This document shows, one piece after another, positions 19,735 through 28,293 of a stretch of DNA of 39,562 nt (position 1 is the first letter of the stretch; the number at the start of each line of letters is the position of its first letter). Made by a program: the position numbers and the translations under genes. The DNA comes from Chloroflexota bacterium (lineage in GTDB: Bacteria; Chloroflexota; Anaerolineae; Promineifilales; Promineifilaceae): the NCBI GenBank assembly GCA_024275635.1, contig JAJRYT010000069.1:1-39562 (forward strand), written 5' to 3'. The notes below the pieces were generated by a model that was not told the origin of the DNA, did not search any database, and was given only the letters and a program-made list of their open reading frames with translations.

Positions 19735-19778
19735 AAACGTGGAACGTAAAATATGCTATCATGTTTTATGTTTTCACG
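19735..19778. repeat. ACGTTTT-type hairpin between atpD and atpC
   Basis: AAACGTGGAACGTAAAAT pairs with GTTTTATGTTTTCACG, using several G-T pairs as RNA, around ATGCTATCAT. It lies in the 63-base gap between atpD and atpC. Confidence 0.6.
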
Positions 19779-19790
19779 ATCGGGTAAATT

Positions 19791-20243
19791 ATGTATTGCG
19801 ATATTGTGACACAAGAAAAGATGGTCTTTAGCGGCGAGGTGAAATCGGTCAGCCTGCCGGGAACGGAAGGCCGGATGGGGATTCTGCCTAATCATTCAGC
19901 TTTGTTGACGACGCTTGGGTTTGGCGAAGTGATTGTTCACCCGCCAGAAGGGGATGAACAATATTTTGCCATTGGCGGCGGGTTTGCCGAAGTGCAGCCG
20001 GAAAAGGTGATTGTGCTGGCGGATTCGGCGGAACAGGCTGATGAGATTGATATTGAACGGGCGGAGCAGGCGCGCACGCGAGCTGAGAAGTATATGGTTG
20101 AAGGCGTTCCCGAAGATCCGGAACGGTACGCGCAAATCCGGGCGTCGCTGCAGCGAGCGCAGATTCGCATTGATGTGGCTCGCCGCCGCCGCCGCAAGCC
20201 GATGATGCCCACTTTGGGCGGTACGGAAGAGGCAAAGAATTAG
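19791..20243 (+). CDS. atpC: F1F0 ATP synthase subunit epsilon
   Basis: 150-residue epsilon subunit, part of the rotor foot and regulator of ATP hydrolysis. The N-terminal beta-sandwich shows [41 protein letters not shown] and [20 protein letters not shown], all typical. The C-terminal helical hairpin (residues about 88-140) is present and ends in a very basic RRRRRK run plus an unstructured tail, slightly longer than usual. The next gene, mreB, begins two bases after the stop, so the two are probably translationally coupled. Confidence 0.95.
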   Translation: MYCDIVTQEKMVFSGEVKSVSLPGTEGRMGILPNHSALLTTLGFGEVIVHPPEGDEQYFAIGGGFAEVQPEKVIVLADSAEQADEIDIERAEQARTRAEKYMVEGVPEDPERYAQIRASLQRAQIRIDVARRRRRKPMMPTLGGTEEAKN

Positions 20244-20245
20244 CT

Positions 20246-21262
20246 GTGGCTATTTTTACGCCTTACATTGCCGTTGATCTGGGCACGGTGAATGTCCTGG
20301 TGCATGACCAGGGGCGCGGCGTGGTGCTGCAAGAACCGTCGGTGGTAGCGATCCGTGAGGATGGTAGTAAAACGACGATTGTGGAGGTGGGCCGGGCAGC
20401 GAAGGAGATGTACGGCCGTACCCCCGAAGAGATCGAAGTGATGCGGCCGTTACGAGATGGCGTCATTGCCGACTACTTCGTTACCCAGGGTATGTTGGAA
20501 TATTTCATCGGCAAAGTTACCGGGCGGCTGCGCTTGCGTAAGCCTGTGTTGATGATCAGCGTCCCTTACGGCGTGACCAGCGTGGAGCGGCGCGCCGTGC
20601 GTGAAGCGGCGCTGGCCGCCGGCGCGCGTGAAGTTCACCTCATCCCGGAACCATTGGCGGCGGCAATTGGCGCCGGACTGCCCATTGGCACGCCCACCGG
20701 GAATATGGTCGTGGATTTAGGCGGCGGTTCGACGGAAGCGGCCGTTATCTCCATGAACGGCATCGTTTGCGCCGAATCAGTACGGGTCGGCGGCGTTCAC
20801 CTGGACGAAGCCATCATCGCCTACATCCGCCGCAAATACAACTTGGCCATCGGTGAACCAACGGCCGAAGCGCTCAAAATTAAGATAGGCGCAGCGCTGG
20901 AGTTGGAAGAGCCGTTGGAGATGCAAGTTCAGGGCCGCGATCAGGTAGCTGGTTTGCCCAAAACCATCACCATTAACACCAGCGAAGTGGTCGAGGCCAT
21001 AACCGAGCCATTAGCGGCCATCGTCCATGTCATTCGGGCTGTACTGGCCAAGACGCCTCCAGAATTGTCCTCAGATATTATTGATCGGGGTATGGCATTG
21101 AGCGGCGGCGGCGCGCTTTTGCGTGAAATTGACACGGTTATAACACGGGAAACCGGCGTGCCCGCTTACGTGGCCGATAACCCAATGGCTTGTACGGCAT
21201 TAGGCGCAGGCAAAGCTTTAGCTGAATTACCTATTTTACAGCGCAGTATTCCCGATTTGTAA
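20246..21262 (+). CDS. mreB: Rod shape-determining protein MreB
   Basis: 338-residue bacterial actin of the MreB/Mbl family, which forms membrane-bound filaments that guide wall or envelope growth. The phosphate 1 motif is [11 protein letters not shown] near residue 9. The phosphate 2 motif is [15 protein letters not shown] near 154, and the adenosine motif is [14 protein letters not shown] near 277. [16 protein letters not shown] near 129 is also characteristic. The start is GTG at 20246, two bases after the atpC stop. The termination signal at 21292 ends the cluster, so mreB seems to be the last gene of the atp transcript. Confidence 0.94.
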   Translation: MAIFTPYIAVDLGTVNVLVHDQGRGVVLQEPSVVAIREDGSKTTIVEVGRAAKEMYGRTPEEIEVMRPLRDGVIADYFVTQGMLEYFIGKVTGRLRLRKPVLMISVPYGVTSVERRAVREAALAAGAREVHLIPEPLAAAIGAGLPIGTPTGNMVVDLGGGSTEAAVISMNGIVCAESVRVGGVHLDEAIIAYIRRKYNLAIGEPTAEALKIKIGAALELEEPLEMQVQGRDQVAGLPKTITINTSEVVEAITEPLAAIVHVIRAVLAKTPPELSSDIIDRGMALSGGGALLREIDTVITRETGVPAYVADNPMACTALGAGKALAELPILQRSIPDL

Positions 21263-21291
21263 AATTAAAGCGTTCAGGTTGATGAAAATGC

Positions 21292-21324
21292 AAAGCCCCG
21301 GCCAATTTACAGCTGGGGCTTTTT
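21292..21324. terminator. Bidirectional rho-independent terminator
   Basis: AAAGCCCC (21292-21299) pairs with GGGGCTTT around a 13-14 base loop, followed by a T run on the plus strand. It sits between convergent mreB and rex, and the A-rich side could serve the rex transcript. Confidence 0.88.
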
Positions 21325-21351
21325 GGGGTCGTAATATAAAACTGGTTAGTG

Positions 21352-21984
21352 TCAGGCGTCTTGCGGGGCCAGGTAATAAGCCATGTGCTGCATCTGGATG
21401 ACCGGATCGCTGTAACTAACGCGCACATGTGCGGGAACGTCCAAGTGGATGGGGGCGTAATTCAAAATGGATTCGATTCCGGCCTTGACAAGCCTATCAG
21501 CGATTCTCTGGGCAGTATTTGCCGGCACGACGATGATCGCTATTTTGATTTGGCGCTTTTGAATTGTTTCTTCTAGTTCAGCTACATCCTGTACGATCAA
21601 ATCATTCATTTTCCGGCCGATTTTAGCCGGGTCACTATCAAACAGCCGGCTAATTCGGAAACCGCGATGTTGGAAGCCGTTGTAATTGACGATGGCGTGG
21701 CCCAAATAACCGGCTCCGACTAGAGCGATTTCCCATTCTTGTGTTAAATGGAGTATTTGCTGTAATTGTTCGATGAGGTATTTGGTATGATAGCCGGTTC
21801 CCTGTTTGCCAAATTCACCAAAATGGGACAAGTCTTTCCGTATTTGGGCTGAACTGATGCCCAATCGGCGGCCTAATTCATGGGAGGATGTTGTTATTTT
21901 ATTCTCGCTTTCGGCCAATAAACGAAGTTCGCGTAAATAAATGGGCAACCGCCCTACTACAATGTCTGGAATTTGGTTGGCCAC
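21352..21984 (-). CDS. rex: Redox-sensing transcriptional repressor Rex
   Basis: 210-residue Rex repressor, which senses the NADH/NAD+ ratio and controls fermentation and respiration genes. The N-terminal winged helix shows SSHELGRRLGISSAQIRKDLSHFGEFGKQGTGY (residues about 33-65), nearly diagnostic. The Rossmann NADH site is ALVGAGYLGHAI near residue 86. A C-terminal helix for domain swapping follows. The start codon appears to be GTG (21984) with AAGGGGA upstream. It is monocistronic and convergent with mreB. A probable Rex site lies just upstream, suggesting autoregulation. Confidence 0.95.
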   Translation of the reverse strand: MANQIPDIVVGRLPIYLRELRLLAESENKITTSSHELGRRLGISSAQIRKDLSHFGEFGKQGTGYHTKYLIEQLQQILHLTQEWEIALVGAGYLGHAIVNYNGFQHRGFRISRLFDSDPAKIGRKMNDLIVQDVAELEETIQKRQIKIAIIVVPANTAQRIADRLVKAGIESILNYAPIHLDVPAHVRVSYSDPVIQMQHMAYYLAPQDA

Positions 21985-22020
21985 AGTTATTTCCCCTTCT
22001 ATGTATTTTCAAAGCATGAT

Positions 22021-22038
22021 TCGTGGTGTATTTCACAA
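22021..22038 (-). promoter_or_regulatory. Candidate Rex operator
   Basis: On the minus strand the site reads TTGTGAA-ATAC-ACCACGA. This compares with the Rex consensus TTGTGAA-N4-TTCACAA: one half is perfect and the other 4 of 7. It overlaps the expected transcription start of rex, 37 bases before the start codon. Confidence 0.5.
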
Positions 22039-22046
22039 CCTTTTTC

Positions 22047-22075
22047 ATTTTAACATAAATTAAGAGCATCGTAAA
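22047..22075 (-). promoter_or_regulatory. Candidate rex promoter
   Basis: On the minus strand TTTACG, 17 bases, then TAAAAT resembles a sigma-70-like promoter. Its start point would fall on the candidate Rex site. Confidence 0.4.
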
Positions 22076-22137
22076 AAATACGCCCTTTGGAATTTTGTGG
22101 GGCATGGTTCAGAAAACCGAAAAGTTCGCTTGACACT

Positions 22138-22168
22138 TTGTAGGGCGATTTACAAAATCGCCCTACAA
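22138..22168. repeat. Perfect 14-bp hairpin, MITE-like
   Basis: TTGTAGGGCGATTT, ACA, AAATCGCCCTACAA form a perfect 14-bp stem with a 3-base loop, flanked by T and A runs. It lies between divergent rex and the membrane-fusion gene. It could be a small mobile repeat or a terminator-like structure. Confidence 0.75.
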
Positions 22169-22202
22169 ATTTTAATTATTACGCAAATGGGCTGTATGTT
22201 TC

Positions 22203-22208
22203 TATAAT
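22203..22208 (+). promoter_or_regulatory. Candidate -10 box for efflux genes
   Basis: A perfect TATAAT 65 bases before the membrane-fusion gene. No good -35 element is visible at the usual distance, so the call is weak. Confidence 0.3.
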
Positions 22209-22272
22209 ACGTTTCGCTCGTTTAGCAAGATGAGCGCTGTTTGTTTTTAATTGTACGCTTGTGAGGGCTAAC

Positions 22273-23826
22273 ATGCGACGAACAATTGTTATTGTGATTA
22301 TAATTCTGGGTTTGTTGATTGCTGGATTTTTCTTTTTGCGCCAACGGCAACAGGCGGCCCAGGAGCAGGCTTTTGAGATTTTGCGGGAGGCGGTGGTGGA
22401 AAACGGCCGTATTTCGGCCACAGTTAACGCTACCGGAGTCATTGAGCCGGAAGCGTTTGTCTCCCTGACTTTTGGCGGGGCGGGGACCATTCAACAACTA
22501 AATGTTGCACGCGGGCAGCAGGTGCAGACGGGTGATATTCTGGCAACGCTAGACACGAAAGAGCTGCAATTAGCCGTTCAGCAAGCAGAAGACGCGGTGC
22601 GTATTCAGGAGTTGACCCTACAACAGCGGCAAAATGCCCAACCCAGCCCGGCAACATTGGCCGCAGCGCAGGCGGATATTGACGCCGCCGCCGCCCAATT
22701 AGCAGTTGCCAAAGCCAACCTGGCCGCAGCTGAAGCGGCCGTTTTGCAAGCGCAGGCCCAAAAAGCGCAGTTACTGGCCGGTTCCGCGTCCGGCCAGATT
22801 GCGGCTGCTGAATCCCAGCTTGCCAGCGCCCGCTTGCAGCAGAAAAATGCCGAAGACGCGCATAACCGGACACTTGACTGCTTCTCTTTCACCTTGCCCA
22901 CCGGGGAGGATAAGGAAACGTGTCCTGGTTTAGGCGAGCCGGAGGAGCAAGCGCGTGCCAACCTGGAAAATGCGAACGCGGCATTGGCCGCCGCTGAAGC
23001 GCAATTAGCCGATGTGACGGCCGGACCGCGTCCGGCTGATGTTCAGGCAGTGAATGCGGCAATTGCCAGCGCCGAAGCGGGAGCGCTGGCCGCCCAGGGG
23101 AATGTGGCCGCTGCCGAAGCCAATGTGTCCCGCGCCGGGGCGGCTTATGACCGGCTGCTGGAACCGCCCACTGCGGATGAAATTGCCATTATGGAAGCGC
23201 AAATCGCCAGCGCCAAAACGAATCTGGCCCTGGCCCAACTACGCCTGGAAAACTCTTTGATCGTCGCCCCGATTGACGGTACGGTTGCCAATGTGTTGGT
23301 TAATGCAGGCGAACAAACCGCGCCGGGAGCGCCGGCCATCACGCTGGTGAACGAGGCAGCGTTCCATATTAATGTGAATGTGGATGAGATTGATATTGAC
23401 CGGATTGCACTGGGACAGGAAGTCGCGGTGACGCTGGATGCGCTGCCGGATACGGTGGTAACGGGCGCTATTGCCGAAATTGCGCCGACGTCGGCCAGCG
23501 CGGGTGGAGTGGTAACGTATCTGGTGACAATTAATATTGTGGCCGATGCGGGCATTTCGCTGCGGCCAGGGATGAGCGCCAATGCTTCGATTGTGGTGGA
23601 AGAGGTAGATGATGTGTTGATTGCGCCCAATTGGGCTGTGCGGCTGGATAGGGAAACGGGGGATGCGTTTGTTAATCAGAAGATGGCCGACGGCTCAGTG
23701 GCGGAAGTGGTTGTGCAAACGGGGCTGCGTAATGATCAGTTCAGCGAGGTTGTTACTGGGCTGCAGGCAGGCGATGTGGTTGTGGTGACGAATGAGCGGG
23801 AAGCGTTTAGTTTCTTTGGGAATTAG
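22273..23826 (+). CDS. HlyD/MacA-like membrane-fusion protein
   Basis: 517-residue periplasmic/extracytoplasmic adaptor of the HlyD/MacA type that links an inner-membrane transporter to export. One N-terminal TM anchor (residues about 4-22) is followed by the first half of the lipoyl domain (VSLTFGGAGTIQQLNVARGQQVQTGD near 60-85). An unusually long Ala/Gln/Glu-rich coiled coil spans about 95-320. The second lipoyl half contains VAPIDGTVANVLVNAGEQ near 334-352. A beta-barrel with MSANASIVVEE follows near 436. A cysteine pair (DCFSF...DKETCPG, about 203-219) sits in the coiled-coil tip. ATG 22273 follows GAGGG, better than the GTG 12 bases earlier. An ABC ATPase gene follows, but no permease gene. 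Confidence 0.87.
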   Translation: MRRTIVIVIIILGLLIAGFFFLRQRQQAAQEQAFEILREAVVENGRISATVNATGVIEPEAFVSLTFGGAGTIQQLNVARGQQVQTGDILATLDTKELQLAVQQAEDAVRIQELTLQQRQNAQPSPATLAAAQADIDAAAAQLAVAKANLAAAEAAVLQAQAQKAQLLAGSASGQIAAAESQLASARLQQKNAEDAHNRTLDCFSFTLPTGEDKETCPGLGEPEEQARANLENANAALAAAEAQLADVTAGPRPADVQAVNAAIASAEAGALAAQGNVAAAEANVSRAGAAYDRLLEPPTADEIAIMEAQIASAKTNLALAQLRLENSLIVAPIDGTVANVLVNAGEQTAPGAPAITLVNEAAFHINVNVDEIDIDRIALGQEVAVTLDALPDTVVTGAIAEIAPTSASAGGVVTYLVTINIVADAGISLRPGMSANASIVVEEVDDVLIAPNWAVRLDRETGDAFVNQKMADGSVAEVVVQTGLRNDQFSEVVTGLQAGDVVVVTNEREAFSFFGN

Positions 23827-23868
23827 AGATCAAGAATTGATGATTGAAGATTAAATCATCAATCTTTG
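23827..23868. repeat. GATTGAA-type hairpin repeat
   Basis: ATTGATGATT and AATCATCAAT are perfectly complementary over 10 bases around GAAGATTA. It lies between the fusion protein and ABC ATPase genes and has the same unit as 15467-15541. Confidence 0.8.
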
Positions 23869-23883
23869 CTAACAGGTTGACGT

Positions 23884-24639
23884 ATGACGATTTCAGGTAA
23901 CGGCCGTAAACCTATCATCACTATTCAGGATATGACTAAAGTGTACGTGATGGGTAAACACGAAGTCCACGCGCTGAGTGGCGTTTCGTTGGAAATTTAC
24001 GAAGGGGAGTTTGTCTCCATCATGGGGCCGTCCGGTTCCGGCAAATCTACGCTGATGAATATGCTGGGGGCATTGGACCAACCGACCAGCGGCACGTACC
24101 TGCTGGATAATACAGATGTAAGCCTTTTGAGTGACGATGAATTGGCCGATATTCGCAATCAAAAAATCGGGTTTGTCTTCCAGAATTTCAATTTACTTTC
24201 ACGCACGCCGGCGTTGCAGCAGGTAGAACTGCCGCTGGTATATTCTGGCAAAGGCCAGCGTAATCAACGTGCCAGGGCGGCATTGGAAAAAGTCGGGTTG
24301 GGTGACCGCATCCACCACAAGCCGAGCGAACTATCAGGCGGGCAGCAGCAGCGAGTGGCTATTGCCCGCGCCCTTGTGAATGAACCGGCCATCATTCTGG
24401 CCGATGAGCCGACGGGGAATCTGGATAGTAAATCGGGCACGGAAGTGATGCAGATTTTCCAGAAGCTAAACAACGAGCAAGGTATTACAGTCTTGTTTGT
24501 GACGCATGATCCCTGGATTGCCCGCCACACGCGCCGGGTGATTGCGCTGGCGGATGGTAAGGTGGTACGGGACGAAGTGATTGAGAAGCCGTTGGTTGCC
24601 GGGGAGACGAAACGGCCGTCGGACACAGCGCTCAACTAA
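23884..24639 (+). CDS. ABC ATPase, MacB/LolD type
   Basis: 251-residue ABC nucleotide-binding protein of the MacB/LolD (lipoprotein or drug export) group. Walker A is GPSGSGKST near residue 49. The Q-loop is FVFQNFNLLSRTPALQQVELPL. The signature is LSGGQQQRVAIARAL near 150. Walker B and D-loop are IILADEPTGNLDS near 170, and the H-loop is LFVTHDP near 204. It normally energises an FtsX-like permease. Here the preceding gene is the adaptor, but no permease follows; the next genes are on the other strand. The ATPase may serve a permease encoded elsewhere. Confidence 0.93.
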   Translation: MTISGNGRKPIITIQDMTKVYVMGKHEVHALSGVSLEIYEGEFVSIMGPSGSGKSTLMNMLGALDQPTSGTYLLDNTDVSLLSDDELADIRNQKIGFVFQNFNLLSRTPALQQVELPLVYSGKGQRNQRARAALEKVGLGDRIHHKPSELSGGQQQRVAIARALVNEPAIILADEPTGNLDSKSGTEVMQIFQKLNNEQGITVLFVTHDPWIARHTRRVIALADGKVVRDEVIEKPLVAGETKRPSDTALN

Positions 24640-24670
24640 GGCGACGTTCGTAATTAACTTAGCGCTTTGG

Positions 24671-24737
24671 TCATCCGTTATCCGTATTCCGTTATCCGTA
24701 TTCCGTTATCCGTGTCGTGTCGGAATACGATTTACGA
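24671..24737. repeat. CCGTTAT / CCGTATT repeat tract
   Basis: Five to six units of TCCGTTA/TCCGTATT are followed by a complementary GGAATACG near 24721. It lies between convergent genes (ABC ATPase and lutC), in the same family as 5303-5509 and 17241-17338. I see no clear terminator here. Confidence 0.85.
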
Positions 24738-24765
24738 AAACCGGGAAGTTATTTCCGAACGCTTC

Positions 24766-25464
24766 CTAATCTTCGGCGGGGGGAGCCGGGTCCGCATCAT
24801 TGGTGACGATAAGTACGTGAAGTTCGCCGGGACCGTGGACGCCGATGCTCAAGGTTTGTTCGATGTCGGCCGTGCGGCTGGGGCCGGTGATGAGGGCTAA
24901 TCCACTAGGCGGCCGTTCCGGGAAATCCTGTCGTATTCGTTTTGCCAGCGCCGCCAAATCGGGGAGTATCTGCGCCTGGTGAATGACGGCGATGTGGACG
25001 GGAGGCAGTAAACTGGCGCTGCGCGGATGGGTTGGGGAAGCGGCGGCGACAATCGTGCCGGAGGCAGCAACAGCGTACTCAACCCCGGTCAGCCCCAAAT
25101 CAGCGTCTTGAACGCGGAATGCAGCCTGTGGCATTTGGAATATGTCCACGCCGAGGCGGGGCAGGAGGGCGTCTAGTTCTAACTCGCGTAAGATGGCGTG
25201 GCCGGCGATGACGGCCGTTTCCATTTCATGCCCGTTCTGACGCAGGGTTTCGAGAATGTCGCGTAACTGGAGACGGGCTGTGACCGCATTATTGACCAGA
25301 TAAACGCGGCCGCCAACGGCCGCTAACCGTTGACTAAACTCTGCCGCCAAATTCTCAGGCAAAGTCCGCACGGGGCGGGGGAATTGGCCGGGATGGGGTG
25401 GGCGGTGATCGATGATGGATGATTGGCGGCCGCGAATGCGTTGTAAGAAGTCAGTTTCGTTCAT
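24766..25464 (-). CDS. lutC: LutC/LUD-domain protein
   Basis: 232-residue LUD-domain protein of the LutC/YkgG family, a subunit of the LutABC L-lactate oxidation complex in bacteria. The GTIVAAASPTHPRSASLLPPVHI region near 145-170 and GPSRTADIEQTLSIGVHGPGELHVLIV near 195-222 are characteristic. I chose the ATG at 25464, which overlaps the stop of a 28-codon ORF (ATGA), over the one at 25494. The downstream partner lutA is not in the window, nor is a lactate permease. Confidence 0.88.
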   Translation of the reverse strand: MNETDFLQRIRGRQSSIIDHRPPHPGQFPRPVRTLPENLAAEFSQRLAAVGGRVYLVNNAVTARLQLRDILETLRQNGHEMETAVIAGHAILRELELDALLPRLGVDIFQMPQAAFRVQDADLGLTGVEYAVAASGTIVAAASPTHPRSASLLPPVHIAVIHQAQILPDLAALAKRIRQDFPERPPSGLALITGPSRTADIEQTLSIGVHGPGELHVLIVTNDADPAPPAED

Positions 25465-25537
25465 CGAAAGCGGTAATATCTTCGGCGTCTTCATCCGGAT
25501 CGGGACAAGTCATTTCGTTTTTCGGATCGATCATCAT
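25451..25537 (-). CDS. 28-residue acidic microprotein between lutB and lutC
   Basis: The frame MMIDPKNEMTCPDPDEDAED with the tail ITAFDERN starts at 25537, where its ATG overlaps the lutB stop (ATGA). Its own TGA lies 14 bases inside lutC, past the lutC ATG at 25464. AAGGAG lies five bases before the first ATG, inside the last lutB codons, which is a strong ribosome binding site. Eight of 28 residues are Asp or Glu, and one is Cys. It may be a real microprotein or a device that couples lutC translation to lutB. I recognise no family. Confidence 0.55.
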   Translation of the reverse strand: MMIDPKNEMTCPDPDEDAEDITAFDERN

Positions 25538-26937
25538 TCGTTCTCCTTCTTCATTTGGAATGGTTCATCGGCTAACGGCGGTAAATCGCGGTGTTCTGTC
25601 CAACCCTTCAGTGGGCCGGGGCCGTTTTGGATACGGCCGTCCTTCACAAACGGCTTCGATCCTACGCGGCCAACCTTCAGCGCCATCTGGTACAAATTAG
25701 GATGGCGCATGACCAGACCATAGGCTTTGAACACGGCCCGTTCCGACCATTGCGCCGTGTGCGGCGTCCCTTCCGCGCCCTGGCGGCGCAGCGCCAGCAG
25801 CATACGCGGCAGATCGATCTGCACCGGACAAACATCCTTACAAGCGCCGCACAACGTGGAAGCCTGCGGCAAATCGGCATGATCCACCGCCCCTGGCAAC
25901 AGCGGCGTTTGCACCGCGCCAATGGGACCGGAATACACGCCGCCGTAAGCATGGCCGCCCAACACCCGGTAGACCGGGCAAGTATTTAGACATGCGCCGC
26001 AGCGTAAACAGTACAACGATTCTTCAAACTCTGTCCCCAAGATATCAGACCGGCCGCCGTCTAAAATCACCAAATGCAGCGCCTCCGGCCCGTCTACCTC
26101 CCCGGCGCGGCGCGGACCGGTGACCATTTGCACGTAGCTGGTGATGGTTTGGCCGGTTGCCGAGCGGGGCAGCAGTTCCAGCAGCGCCATTAGGTCATCG
26201 AGTGTCGGTATCACTTTTTCCATCCCCATGAGAGCGATGTGGATGGGGGGAACGCTGGTGACGAGACGGCCGTTGCCCTCATTCGTCACCGTCACCAAAG
26301 TTCCCGTCTCGGCCACCGCGAAATTGACGCCGGAGATACCCACCCCGGCGGCCAAAAATTGGCGGCGCAGTTCTTGCCGGGCGACGGCCGTTAACGTCGG
26401 AATATCCGCATCCGCCAAATCCTGTCCCGTCGCCTCGCTAAACAGTTCCACCACTTGTTGGCGGCTCTTATGAATCGCCGGAGCCACAATATGGCTGGGC
26501 GCATCTCCAGCTAATTGAACAATCCATTCCCCCAAATCCGTTTCTACAGCCTGGATACCCGCTGCCGCCAGCGCATCATTCAGACCGATTTCCTCACTGG
26601 TCATGGACTTAGACTTAACGGCAAGATCATGACCGGCATTTTGAATAATTGTCGTAATAATTGTCCGGGCTTCAGCCACATCAGCGGCAAAGTGAACCAC
26701 GCCGCCAGCGGCCCGCACCTGCTTGGCCAACTGTGCCAGGTATTCATCCAGATGAGCAATGGTATGAGCCTTGATTGCCCGGGCATGGCGGCGCACTTCC
26801 TGTACGTCATCCAACTCGCCCCAGGCAGAGGCGCGCGCGCGATCAAATTTCCCGGCGGCCTTCTGCAAGGCAGCTTGCAATTGTTGATCGTTCAACGCTA
26901 GGTTTACACGTTTGGCAAATGGCAGTCCAGGTTTCAT
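25534..26937 (-). CDS. lutB: LutB iron-sulfur subunit
   Basis: 467-residue protein of the LutB family, a predicted Fe-S electron-transfer subunit of the L-lactate oxidation complex. The N-terminal LUD-type part shows SEEIGLNDALAAAGIQAVETDLGEWIVQLAGD near 100-135, GVNFAVAETGTLVTVTNEGN near 200 and TGPRRAGEVDGPE near 269. Two [4Fe-4S]-type clusters are marked by CLRCGACLNTCPVY near 308 and CGACKDVCPVQIDLP near 358. The tail is variable. It is the first gene on the minus-strand transcript. The usual preceding lutA (CCG-domain) gene is not present, so the set looks split. Confidence 0.92.
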   Translation of the reverse strand: MKPGLPFAKRVNLALNDQQLQAALQKAAGKFDRARASAWGELDDVQEVRRHARAIKAHTIAHLDEYLAQLAKQVRAAGGVVHFAADVAEARTIITTIIQNAGHDLAVKSKSMTSEEIGLNDALAAAGIQAVETDLGEWIVQLAGDAPSHIVAPAIHKSRQQVVELFSEATGQDLADADIPTLTAVARQELRRQFLAAGVGISGVNFAVAETGTLVTVTNEGNGRLVTSVPPIHIALMGMEKVIPTLDDLMALLELLPRSATGQTITSYVQMVTGPRRAGEVDGPEALHLVILDGGRSDILGTEFEESLYCLRCGACLNTCPVYRVLGGHAYGGVYSGPIGAVQTPLLPGAVDHADLPQASTLCGACKDVCPVQIDLPRMLLALRRQGAEGTPHTAQWSERAVFKAYGLVMRHPNLYQMALKVGRVGSKPFVKDGRIQNGPGPLKGWTEHRDLPPLADEPFQMKKENE

Positions 26938-27151
26938 AAACCAATTCCCATTTCACACATGACTAATAATACGCCCTCTTATACACCAACTATGGGTCTG
27001 TGCAACAAAACAGCAAGGAAACAACATGAACAGTTGGATTTACCCCGCAAACTGGTATAATTTTCCCCATTGATTAGTAATTGGGACAATGGATATTATT
27101 TCCACTCCCACAAACTCACGGGTATTCCAAATTTCATATGGAGGAAAAGAG
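26938..27151. other. Divergent promoter region lutB / BMP transporter
   Basis: 214 bases, AT-rich relative to the genes. It contains an extended -10 (TGGTATAAT at 27053-27061) for the rightward transporter genes. No leftward promoter could be fixed. Confidence 0.4.
27034..27061 (+). promoter_or_regulatory. Candidate extended -10 promoter
   Basis: TGGTATAAT gives a perfect -10 with TGn extension. The -35 candidate TTGGAT lies 16 bases upstream and matches only partly. The BMP gene starts 90 bases downstream. Confidence 0.5.
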
Positions 27152-28258
27152 ATGCTTGCAAAACGCTCATATTGGTTAATTTTATTGCTTCTACTCCTGG
27201 GCCTGGTCCTGGTAGCTTGTGGCGGTAACGACGCCGAACCGGCAGCAGAGGAGCCGGCACAGGAAGAAGCGGCAGCGCCGGCTGTAGGAGAAGCTGACTG
27301 CGCCAGCGCAGACGTACTTTGTGTTGGTTTGGTAACAGATGTTGGCGAAATCGACGACAAATCCTTTAACCAGTCTGCCTGGGAAGGCGCCAAACGCGCT
27401 GAAGCTGAATTAGGCGCCCAGGTTGATTTTATTGAAACCAAGGATGCCAAAGATTATGGCGCCAACATTGGCTTATTCGCCGAAAACGGCTACGACATCA
27501 TCGTCACAGTTGGCTTCGGCATGGGTGAAGCAACAGCCATAGCCGCTGCGGAATATCCGGACATTGATTTCATCGGTGTGGATCAGTTCCAGGCCTGGAT
27601 GTTCGATGATGATACTTCTAATGACTTCACCAACCTGACCGGTTTGATCTTCCCCGAAGATAAATCCGGTTTCATGGCTGGCGCGCTGGCCGGTATGCTG
27701 ACCGAAAGTGGCACTATTGCTGCTGTGTTGGGCACTGATCTGGTTCCGCCGGTTGTAGCCTTCAAAGAAGGGTATGAGGCGGGCGCGTTGTATGTCAAGC
27801 CTGATGTCAATTTCATCTCCACGTACCATCCAGGTGGTCTGGATGTAGCCTTTACTGACCCCGAATGGGGCGCCAGTACGGCTAAGCAAGCCATTGACCA
27901 GGGCGCTGATGTTATCTTCGGCGCCGGCGGCAAGACCGGTAACGGCGCTTTGATCGAAGTGGCCGGAAATGAAGGTCTGTTCTGCATCGGCGTTGACACC
28001 GATCAGTGGGAAACGGTTCCCGAAGCCCATCCGTGCCTGGTTTCCAGTGCGATGAAGCTCATCACCCCCGGTGTTTTTGACTTGGTTAAAGCCTCTGCGG
28101 ACGGCGCTTTCCCGGCCGGTAACTTCTTGGGTGAAGTTGGTTTGGCTCCCTTCCATGATCTCGATGGTCAAGTCTCTGGTGAGATTAAGGCTAAACTGGA
28201 AGAGATTGACGCCGGACTGCGGGATGGGTCAATTGAGACAGGCTATAGCCCGGGATAA
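27152..28258 (+). CDS. BMP-family substrate-binding lipoprotein
   Basis: 368-residue lipoprotein of the basic-membrane-protein (BMP/PnrA/MglB-like) family, the solute receptor of an ABC importer for nucleosides or similar compounds. The signal peptide with LLGLVLVACGG puts the lipid-modified Cys at about residue 23, followed by an Ala/Glu/Pro-rich linker. VCVGLVTDVGEIDDKSFNQSAWEG near 52-75 is the diagnostic start, and GFGMGEATAIAA and DFIGVDQFQ follow. FGAGGKTGNGALIEVA near 255 is conserved. ATG 27152 follows TGGAGGAAAAG, much better than the upstream start. Two permease genes and an ATPase gene follow. Confidence 0.93.
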   Translation: MLAKRSYWLILLLLLLGLVLVACGGNDAEPAAEEPAQEEAAAPAVGEADCASADVLCVGLVTDVGEIDDKSFNQSAWEGAKRAEAELGAQVDFIETKDAKDYGANIGLFAENGYDIIVTVGFGMGEATAIAAAEYPDIDFIGVDQFQAWMFDDDTSNDFTNLTGLIFPEDKSGFMAGALAGMLTESGTIAAVLGTDLVPPVVAFKEGYEAGALYVKPDVNFISTYHPGGLDVAFTDPEWGASTAKQAIDQGADVIFGAGGKTGNGALIEVAGNEGLFCIGVDTDQWETVPEAHPCLVSSAMKLITPGVFDLVKASADGAFPAGNFLGEVGLAPFHDLDGQVSGEIKAKLEEIDAGLRDGSIETGYSPG

Positions 28259-28293
28259 CCTTCTCTAACTTATATTGATGATTAAATAATGGG

